12,835 nt of DNA. Origin: Gemmatimonadaceae bacterium. Lineage in GTDB: Bacteria > Latescibacterota > UBA2968 > UBA8231. Of the stretch, positions 7,050-12,835 are shown in pieces; within the stretch, counting starts at the first letter, position 1; each line of letters begins with the position of its first letter. The DNA lies in the NCBI GenBank assembly GCA_002726335.1, contig PBSR01000150.1, forward strand, positions 1-12,835, written 5' to 3'. Both the position numbers and the translations under genes were made by a program. The notes beneath the pieces are model-generated. The model searched no databases, had not been told where the DNA came from, and saw nothing but the letters and a program-made list of their open reading frames with translations.

Positions 7050-7952
7050 ATGACATCCAGATCCATCTCAACCCTCCAACGCTTCCTGCGCAGTGAGGGT
7101 TCCGTCCTCGCCGATACCATACCCATGAGTGCCGCCTTTGTCGATCGCATCGGGGCCACCACAACTCGTTCTGCGATCCGACGACTGCGCCCCGGCTACA
7201 GACTTGTTTCAGGACCTTTCGTATCGACCTCAGACACGCTGGCCGGGGATCCCCAGTACGGTTTCCCGTGCCCCTGGATCACCAACCACTACCGCAGGGG
7301 AGGCAAGGCCTGGGCGGGTTATCATTCCTCGGCAGACGTACCGCGGCTTCTGAGCCCCGCCGGTCTTGCGACGGTGACCCTCTCTTCAGCATCCTATCTG
7401 GTCTATCTGGCCAACGCCGGCAATCGAGAACTGCTTGAGGTCGCTGAGTCCGAGACGCACAGGGTCATCCAGCAGATCCGGCGCCTCAGGAAGGCCGACC
7501 GCGCGGAGTACGAACGGCTCCAGCATCACGTCACGATAGACCGGCTCAAGCGCTGGATGCGGGATGGGTCCCGCGCCGAGGTCCTCTCTCTTCTAAACGG
7601 AATGGAGTCAGCCGTCGGCCGTTCCGGTCCAAGACCCGGTCCGGCCTCCAGGCGTTACGCGTCTTATTCGCGCTTGCCGAGGAGGACACGCCCGATCACG
7701 CCAACTCTCGAGAACTCGCGTGAGCCGATGGCCACCCAGATCCGTGAAACCGGCCTGCCTGGCTGGACCCTCTTCTGGGCGGACGGCTCTCGTTCGATCG
7801 CCGCGATCGCAAAGCTTGTCTCGCAGGAACTGGAGAGAGAGGTGTCTCCAGAGACAGTCTCTCGCTTCTTCGAGGCGCACGAATCTCTGGGGTACGTGGA
7901 TCTGCCCCCCGTCGCGCGGTCCCCGCGACGGCCGAACAGACGCCCTGGTTGA
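7050..7952 (+). CDS. Protein resembling the C-terminal part of an M28-like peptidase plus winged-helix-like tail
   Basis: The frame opens with ATG one base after the preceding TGA, without a clear ribosome site. Residues 59-110 resemble the final segment of M28/DUF4910-type aminopeptidase folds: a TSDT...GFPCPWITN stretch, then GYHSSADVPRLLSPAGL, where His92 matches the last zinc-ligand His of the 'YHT..D' motif. The rest of a zinc site (the upstream His, Asp and Glu segments) is missing, so this is either a truncated gene or a non-catalytic relative. Residues about 236-286 (WTLFWADGSRSIAAIAKLV, ending LGYVDL) resemble a small winged-helix or PqqD-like domain. No signal peptide is seen, and the Arg-rich end is probably disordered. 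The assignment rests on motif memory and is tentative; the coding status itself is well supported by operon position and composition. Confidence 0.5.
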   Translation: MTSRSISTLQRFLRSEGSVLADTIPMSAAFVDRIGATTTRSAIRRLRPGYRLVSGPFVSTSDTLAGDPQYGFPCPWITNHYRRGGKAWAGYHSSADVPRLLSPAGLATVTLSSASYLVYLANAGNRELLEVAESETHRVIQQIRRLRKADRAEYERLQHHVTIDRLKRWMRDGSRAEVLSLLNGMESAVGRSGPRPGPASRRYASYSRLPRRTRPITPTLENSREPMATQIRETGLPGWTLFWADGSRSIAAIAKLVSQELEREVSPETVSRFFEAHESLGYVDLPPVARSPRRPNRRPG

Positions 7953-7985
7953 CTCGCCGCACCCCCCGTGGTTGTTTGCCCTGCC

Positions 7986-10070
7986 ATGGCAAGAAACAGA
8001 CGTGGTAGAAGGCGATTCTCGGGCCTCTTTCTCGTCATCGGCTGTGAGGCGTTCGTAGGCGGCACCAGGTCGGAGGCGGTCGAGGTGCAGAAGGACACGT
8101 GGAACTGGGCGGTGTCGATGCTTTCGGTGGCGCGTCACTTCGACGGTGCGCAGGGCAAGGTCGCCCCCATGGGCGACTCCAATACCTACGCCAACCCCGC
8201 CGGACGCTGGGTCCGCATCGGCGTCGGCAAGAGCAGGGCTGAGGCGGCCCTCAGCCGGTGGATGTACTCCCATCGCGAGGACGAGCACAATGGCTGGTGG
8301 CTGGCCGCTGACGATCAGCCCGAGGGGCGAAGCTGGACGGCGGCCAGCGGCGTGAGGTCAGGCGAGTTTCTCGCCGGAGGCAAGGGTGGACTGCCCTCTC
8401 TGGACGAGATGCTGGCGGCACACAGTCCACAGATCGTGTCGATCCTTCTCGGCACCAACGATCTGCACGCCGGCGTGTCAGCGCCGGTATTCCTGGCCAA
8501 CATGGAGACCATTCTGCGCACCTGCGTGGACGCCGGCGTCATTCCTATCGTCAACACGTTGCCGCCGACGAACTGGGGCGCAACAGAACAACTGCTGGCC
8601 TACAACCATGGTCTGATCGCTCTCGCTCGCCGTCTGCGGCTGCCGATGATCGACGTGTACGGTGAGTTTCTGACGCGGCGGCCGGCAGAGAGCTGGTTGG
8701 GAACCCTGGTCGGCCAGGATGGCGCCCACCTTACGCCTGTCAACGCTGCGGGACCGGCGACCGAGCAGAATCTGATGGATGGCGGATATCTGCTGCGCTG
8801 CTGGCTGCAGGTGCGCAAGGTGGCCCAGATCAAGGCCCGGGTGATCGATGTGCTGTGGCCCCCGGCTTCCCTGCTGGCAGAGGGTGTGCCACGGAGGGCC
8901 TGGTTCCCGAAGGCGCGGCGACGGGAACCACCTTCGGGGGCGGTGGTTCCCGTGGCAACAGTCGAAGATCTGCTACACGCTGTGGAGGTTGCCCGTCCGG
9001 GGCAGACGATTCTGCTGGCCGATGGCCACTACATGCTGCCGCGGTATCTCGAGATCAGAACGGATAGTCTCACGCTACGCGGCGCCTCAGGCGATCGCCA
9101 CGCCGTGGTCCTCGACGGCGGGCAGAGCACCGCCGGCGAGTTGCTCGGCTTCTCCCGCTGTCGCGGTGTGACGGTGGCCGACCTGACGATCCAGAACAGC
9201 AAGTGGAACGGCTTCAAGATCAACTCCGACGCCAATGTGCAGGAGTTGACCATCACCAACTGTGTCATCCACAACATCTGGCAGCGTGGTGTGAAGGGGG
9301 TCGTCGTCCCCGAAGCGGTGCGGGAGGAGTTTCGTCCGAAGGACTGCCGCGTGCAGTACTGCCTGTTCTACAACGATCGTCCGAAGCGGTACGCCGACGA
9401 CGAAGCCGACACGCCGGAGAACTTTCAGGGAAACTATATCGGTGGGCTCGATGTGATGTTCGCCCGAGACTGGGTGATCAGCGACAATGTCTTCATCGGC
9501 ATCCAGGGACGCAGCGGCGAGGGCCGGGGAGCCATCTTCCTCTGGAACGACTCCCAGGGCTGCATCATCGAGCGCAATGTGATCGTCGACTGTGATGCCG
9601 GGGTGTCACTGGGCAATCCCACGCGCGCCCCCGGGGTGGAGGTGCACTGCAGCGACTGCATCGTGCGCAACAACTTCGTCACCCGTGCCCATGAGAACGG
9701 CATCTTCGCCGCTCTGACGCGTGACAGCCAGATACAACACAACAGCATCCATGACCCGGCCAGCGCGCTGCAGCGCCTGATCCGGGTGATCATGGACAAT
9801 CAGAACCTGGTTGTGGCCAACAACCTGCTCAGCGGACCGCCCCTGCAGAATCAGTCGAATCCCAGGGCCCGGCTCGTCGGCAATCTGACGGTGCCACAGG
9901 CCGGCTTTTTCATCGCCCCCGCTGAAGGTGATCTGCACCTGCGGGAAGCCGCCGACGAGGTGGTCGGCCGGGCCGAACAGGCGTGGATGACGGTGGACGA
10001 CATCGATGGGACACAGCGTGAGCCGGTGGGAGACATCGGCGCCGACGAGTGGGATGGCAGGGTCCGGTAG
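7986..10070 (+). CDS. Probable lipoprotein: SGNH esterase fused to right-handed beta-helix (pectate-lyase-like fold)
   Basis: ATG 7986 gives 694 residues; an in-frame GTG at 7968 would add six. Neither has a good ribosome site. A basic start (MARNRRGRRR) leads to a short hydrophobic run ending LFLVIGC, a possible lipobox with Cys20. Residues about 50-270 are an SGNH/GDSL hydrolase: block I APMGDSNTY (Ser65), block III LLGTNDLH (Asn158) and block V DGAHLT (Asp245, His248), so the catalytic set looks complete. Residues about 322-640 form a parallel beta-helix (VEDLLHAVEVARPGQTILLADGHY, GVTVADLTIQN, CIIERNVIVDCDAGVSLG, CIVRNNFVTRAHENGIF), closing with the IDGTQREPVGDIGADEW tail common in such proteins. 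Deacylation combined with lyase-like or binding activity on a decorated polysaccharide is inferred. Lyase residues were not identified. The domain junction holds unusual inverted repeats (8901-8953). Confidence 0.8.
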   Translation: MARNRRGRRRFSGLFLVIGCEAFVGGTRSEAVEVQKDTWNWAVSMLSVARHFDGAQGKVAPMGDSNTYANPAGRWVRIGVGKSRAEAALSRWMYSHREDEHNGWWLAADDQPEGRSWTAASGVRSGEFLAGGKGGLPSLDEMLAAHSPQIVSILLGTNDLHAGVSAPVFLANMETILRTCVDAGVIPIVNTLPPTNWGATEQLLAYNHGLIALARRLRLPMIDVYGEFLTRRPAESWLGTLVGQDGAHLTPVNAAGPATEQNLMDGGYLLRCWLQVRKVAQIKARVIDVLWPPASLLAEGVPRRAWFPKARRREPPSGAVVPVATVEDLLHAVEVARPGQTILLADGHYMLPRYLEIRTDSLTLRGASGDRHAVVLDGGQSTAGELLGFSRCRGVTVADLTIQNSKWNGFKINSDANVQELTITNCVIHNIWQRGVKGVVVPEAVREEFRPKDCRVQYCLFYNDRPKRYADDEADTPENFQGNYIGGLDVMFARDWVISDNVFIGIQGRSGEGRGAIFLWNDSQGCIIERNVIVDCDAGVSLGNPTRAPGVEVHCSDCIVRNNFVTRAHENGIFAALTRDSQIQHNSIHDPASALQRLIRVIMDNQNLVVANNLLSGPPLQNQSNPRARLVGNLTVPQAGFFIAPAEGDLHLREAADEVVGRAEQAWMTVDDIDGTQREPVGDIGADEWDGRVR
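8901..8953 (+). repeat. Three alternating inverted-repeat arms inside the coding sequence
   Basis: TGGTTCCCG (8901-8909), CGGGAACCA (8922-8930) and TGGTTCCCG (8944-8952) are exact copies or reverse complements of one 9-mer. Arms 2 and 3 extend to a perfect 12-bp stem, ACGGGAACCACC (8921-8932) and GGTGGTTCCCGT (8942-8953), with a 9-base loop. Stems 1:2 and 2:3 exclude one another. The repeats fall exactly between the SGNH and beta-helix domains and encode a linker (WFP, REP, VVPV). No T-tract follows. Confidence 0.7.
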
Positions 10071-10076
10071 CCTCCC

Positions 10077-12140
10077 ATGTCACAGGTAGGCCTGTCCAGA
10101 GGGGGTTGTCTCGTGATCTTGGTCCTGGCCCTGGGCTCGCCTGTGGCCGGCCGCGCCGATCCAGGTCCGGGGGACGTCTTCCGCGAGTACATCTGGCGCG
10201 GACCCTATGTGAATGCCGGTTCCTGGCAGCGGGTAACGCACGCCGGTGCCACCGCTTCCGGAGCTGACGCCTTCCTGCCCAATCCCGTCAACCGTGTTTC
10301 CATCGACGACCTCACGGGCGCCGTGAGGGGCGAGATCTACATCGAGCTGTGGGGCGGCCACGCCGGCACCAGCCGCAAGGCCATCCGTCTGAACGGGCAC
10401 GATTGGATTCCCATTCCTGAACCCGTCACGATTCCCGGCAACTCCGGCGATCCCCGCATCGGGAGTGCAGAGTGTTACCAGCAGTTCACCTACCCCTCGG
10501 TTGTCGTGCCGCTGGACCAGCTGCACGTGGGCGACAACACCTTCGAGTTCTCCGCCGGCCCCCAGATCTGCTTCAACTTCGGATGGGGACAGTGGGGTCT
10601 GTACGCCGCCGCTTTCCGCATCTACTACGGCGATGACAAGCCCCATCCCACGGGACGGATCGTCACCCCGACGTCCGGCAGCACCTTCGGTGATTCGTTG
10701 TATCTGGAGGCTGAAGTCACCGGCACAACTGCCGTAGAGCGGGTCGACTTCATCGCCCGCTACGAGGACTTTGACTACGAGGGCAACGGCCTATATCGCC
10801 AGTGGCACTACCGCTACCGGTACGGGAGCATGGAGAACCACCTCGGCACCTCCACCGACGTACCCCACACGGCCGTCTGGTCCACCGCCTGGGTTCCCGA
10901 TCAACCGGGTCCCATCCAGGTCATGGCGCGCCTCACAGACATCTCCGGTCTCAGCCACATGACGCAGCCTGTGGACGGGCTGGTTCTCGAACGCCCCGGC
11001 AAGGCGGTGAAGCTGTATAAACCTTTCGACGTGCCTCCTGCCTGGCAGACCCGGGTCGGCAATCGACACAGGTCCCGACTGTTCATCGGTCACGACCTGG
11101 AGCGGGCGACGGCAGCGCGCATGATGCTGGTCACGTGGAGCGGCGGCCACGCGGATGCTATCGGCATCAACGACTCGGTCGTCGTCAAGCGCGTAGGCGG
11201 CGCCCACAACTACAGCCTCGATGCGGTACCGCTGCCCCTCGATCTGATTCGTCAAGGGACCAACACGATGTTCACCTACGCCCAGACGACCCACCACGGC
11301 ATCGAAGTCATGTGGCCCGGCATCGCGCTGCTGGTGCAGTACACCGGCCTGGAGGCCCCCTTGCCACCCGTTGCCGATCTGGCCGTCTTCGCCGACGAAC
11401 TCGCCGATGGCTGGCGACTGAACAGACGGGAGGAGACGGACATCGGGCTGACGGCGGATCAGGTGTTTGCCGGCGGCTCGGCCCTGCGGGGAACGCCGGC
11501 GCCCGGGTTTATCTTCTTCCTGGAGATGACCGCCAGTGTGCCGGTTCCCACCAGCGGGTACCGGTCTCTGCATCTGGCCTTCTTCCCCGAGGATGTGGAG
11601 CTGACGGGGATTCCAGCGTTCCGCCTGTACGTCAACGACAGAGCCGTCGAACTGCAGGGCGACACGTTTCATCTCGATTTCGGCAGTCCTCAGTGGCAGG
11701 AGATCGAGATCCCCCTTGACGGTCTGGGGTTGCGGTTTCCATACGTCGAAACGCTGCGGCTGGAAGGCCGGCTGCAGGGAGCCTTCCTGCTGGACGATGT
11801 GCGTCTGGTGGCCGAGTCAGAGGCGACAGCCGTCGTCGAGCAGAAAGACCGGACACAACCCTCTGGGTTCGCGCTTCTGCCGAACTATCCCAACCCCTTC
11901 AACGGCGGCACAACGCTCCGCTTCGTTCTTGCCCGTCCAGGCGATGCGGAGCTCAACGTGTACGATCTACTGGGTCAGAAGGTGGCTGGTGTGACGCGGG
12001 CGTACCTGACAGCTGGCTATCACAGCCAGACCTGGGATGGCCGTGGCGACGACGGACGTGCCCTGGCCAGTGGGGTCTATTACAGCCGACTTCGACATGA
12101 CGGTCAGGACAGGATTCGCAGCCTTGTCGTTCTTCGGTAG
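10077..12140 (+). CDS. Secreted multi-domain beta-sandwich protein with FlgD-like sorting domain
   Basis: The 687-residue protein starts at ATG 10077, six bases after the previous TAG. A signal peptide covers about residues 1-27 (CLVILVLALGSPVAGRA). Two related galactose-binding-like modules are visible, at about 33-185 (IYIELWGGHAGTSRKAIRLNG, then PLDQLHVGDNTFEF) and 312-424 (MMLVTWSGGHADAIGINDSV, then PLDLIRQGTNTMFTY). They flank an Ig-like domain at about 192-305. Residues about 432-580 are a jelly-roll module shared with the minus-strand gene at 147-3419. Residues about 595-687 are the sorting domain (LLPNYPNPFNGGTTLRF, ending SLVVLR). No catalytic motif was recognised; a carbohydrate-binding or cell-surface role is inferred from the folds. 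The gene follows the SGNH/beta-helix gene closely and probably shares its transcript. Confidence 0.8.
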   Translation: MSQVGLSRGGCLVILVLALGSPVAGRADPGPGDVFREYIWRGPYVNAGSWQRVTHAGATASGADAFLPNPVNRVSIDDLTGAVRGEIYIELWGGHAGTSRKAIRLNGHDWIPIPEPVTIPGNSGDPRIGSAECYQQFTYPSVVVPLDQLHVGDNTFEFSAGPQICFNFGWGQWGLYAAAFRIYYGDDKPHPTGRIVTPTSGSTFGDSLYLEAEVTGTTAVERVDFIARYEDFDYEGNGLYRQWHYRYRYGSMENHLGTSTDVPHTAVWSTAWVPDQPGPIQVMARLTDISGLSHMTQPVDGLVLERPGKAVKLYKPFDVPPAWQTRVGNRHRSRLFIGHDLERATAARMMLVTWSGGHADAIGINDSVVVKRVGGAHNYSLDAVPLPLDLIRQGTNTMFTYAQTTHHGIEVMWPGIALLVQYTGLEAPLPPVADLAVFADELADGWRLNRREETDIGLTADQVFAGGSALRGTPAPGFIFFLEMTASVPVPTSGYRSLHLAFFPEDVELTGIPAFRLYVNDRAVELQGDTFHLDFGSPQWQEIEIPLDGLGLRFPYVETLRLEGRLQGAFLLDDVRLVAESEATAVVEQKDRTQPSGFALLPNYPNPFNGGTTLRFVLARPGDAELNVYDLLGQKVAGVTRAYLTAGYHSQTWDGRGDDGRALASGVYYSRLRHDGQDRIRSLVVLR

Positions 12141-12169
12141 AATCCAGGCATCACCCTCGAACAACTCTC

Positions 12170-12175
12170 AGGAGG
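12170..12175 (+). promoter_or_regulatory. Strong Shine-Dalgarno AGGAGG deciding the TTG 12183 start
   Basis: AGGAGG stands 7 bases before TTG 12183. As with the DUF362 gene, a TTG start is paired with a near-perfect ribosome site. The protein begins MTHPAITDPAWQIGGPGGGG, so no signal peptide follows. Confidence 0.75.
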
Positions 12176-12182
12176 CTCTGTA

Positions 12183-12527
12183 TTGACCCATCCAGCCATC
12201 ACCGATCCCGCGTGGCAGATCGGCGGCCCGGGAGGCGGAGGCGCCACCTTCTATCCCACCTTCCACCCTACCGACGCGCAGCGCCTGGCCGTCCGTTGCG
12301 ACATGACAGGCATCTACCTGTCCGCAGATGGTGGGGAGAGCTGGCGCCAGCACAATCTCACGAGTGTGGCCAGTGCCTTTGCCTTCGAACGGGAGAACCC
12401 CGACGTCGTCTATGCCGGCACCACCGGGCTGTTTCGCACAGACGACTTTGGTGACAGCTGGCAGAGACTGTTTCCGACCACGGCGGACGTTACCGCGGCG
12501 ATCATGCCGACTTTCAGTTCGAGCTGA
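12183..12527 (+). CDS. BNR/sortilin-like repeat protein, N-terminal piece (frameshifted)
   Basis: The frame starts at TTG behind AGGAGG. It encodes WQIGGPGGGGATFYPTFHP, CDMTGIYLSADGGESWRQ and YAGTTGLFRTDDFGDSWQR, the start of a BNR/VPS10-type beta-propeller with Asp-box-like 'S-x-D-x-G-x-[ST]-W' turns. Such proteins are typically several hundred residues or more long, so 114 residues is far too short. The last residues (PTFSSS) and the TGA at 12525-12527 are out of keeping with the family. The reading continues in another frame from about 12506, so this is the front part of a frameshifted gene. The function of the family is unclear: carbohydrate binding or glycosidase-like. It is the last gene of the plus-strand run in the window. 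Confidence 0.7.
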   Translation: MTHPAITDPAWQIGGPGGGGATFYPTFHPTDAQRLAVRCDMTGIYLSADGGESWRQHNLTSVASAFAFERENPDVVYAGTTGLFRTDDFGDSWQRLFPTTADVTAAIMPTFSSS

Positions 12528-12835
12528 AGCCCGACAGCGTCTACCCGTCTCCCGCCGGGTCGGTGTCGGCCATCCTCATCCACCCCGACGATCGTGACAT
12601 CCTCTTCGTCGCCGTGAGCTCGAAAGCCGGGACGACGCTGTGCCGGTCGACCGATCGGGGCGCCACGTGGGGCCGGCGGGCGACCTTCCAGGCGCCGGTC
12701 TCCGGCCTGTTCTGCGCGTCCTCGGAGCCCGAGAGGGTATACGCCGTCACCACCATGGCGGTCCACACCCTGACCCTCGACGGCGAGACCGAGACAGAAC
12801 AGGCACTGCCGGAGGGCGTTCGTCCCGCCATTCGC
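12506..12835 (+). pseudogene. Continuation of the BNR-repeat protein in the -1 frame, cut by the right window edge
   Basis: Reading codons from 12506 gives ADFQFELKPDSVYPS, VSAILIHPDDRDILFVAVSS, TLCRSTDRGATWGRRATF and PERVYAVTTMAVHTL, open to the last base of the window. This contains another Asp-box-like turn (STDRGATW) and a 'HPDDRDILFVAV' strand that naturally follow the N-terminal piece. One missing base (or two extra) around 12500-12508 would join the two. This may be a true mutation, an assembly error or, least likely, programmed frameshifting; no slippery heptamer was seen at the junction. Confidence 0.7.

Noticed and set aside
10791..11672. Antisense open frame of 293 residues opposite the multi-domain surface protein
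   Set aside because: No domain is seen, and the composition is typical of a GC-rich shadow frame.

Overview
The window is GC-rich bacterial DNA, densely packed with genes for exported proteins. Three of them (the minus-strand gene at the left, the Tat/DUF362 gene and the gene at 10077) end in the same kind of C-terminal module: an 'N-[YP/L]-NPFN' motif followed by a FlgD-like beta-sandwich, as in type-IX-secretion-style sorting domains. That module, with BNR-repeat, F5/8C-like and GH43-like proteins and TTG starts behind strong Shine-Dalgarno sites, suggests an uncultured member of the FCB superphylum or a neighbour (Latescibacterota, Poribacteria or similar). This placement is inference; no phylogenetic marker is present.

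Layout. Left (1-3419, minus): one secreted modular protein with a CBM9-like domain, a sorbosone/glucose-dehydrogenase-like beta-propeller, an Ig-like domain, a jelly-roll module and a sorting domain. An in-frame TAG at 810-812 cuts it. A perfect AGGAGGT at the left edge suggests that another minus-strand gene starts just outside. Centre (3420-3818): a 399-bp divergent regulatory region with a perfect 14-bp LacI-family-type operator and a hairpin in each presumed leader. Right (3819-12835, plus): a compact probable operon. In order it encodes a Tat-exported DUF362 protein with a sorting domain, a small secreted F5/8C-like binding protein, a GH43-like five-bladed propeller protein, a protein resembling the C-terminal end of an M28-type peptidase plus a winged-helix-like tail, a probable lipoprotein fusing an SGNH esterase to a right-handed beta-helix, a secreted multi-domain binding protein with a sorting domain, and a BNR/sortilin-like repeat protein. 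The last is frameshifted near 12505 and runs off the right edge.

Taken together this looks like a carbohydrate-use locus: binding modules, an esterase/lyase-type fusion, a GH43-like enzyme and a sugar-dehydrogenase-like propeller around a LacI-type operator. No SusC/SusD pair, transporter or regulator gene is in the window, so the substrate and the regulator are unknown. The most notable points are the in-frame TAG inside a module whose intact paralogue lies in the same window, the palindromic operator, and a set of three alternating inverted-repeat arms at the exact junction between the SGNH and beta-helix domains. No tRNA, rRNA, CRISPR array, transposase or convincing intrinsic terminator was seen.
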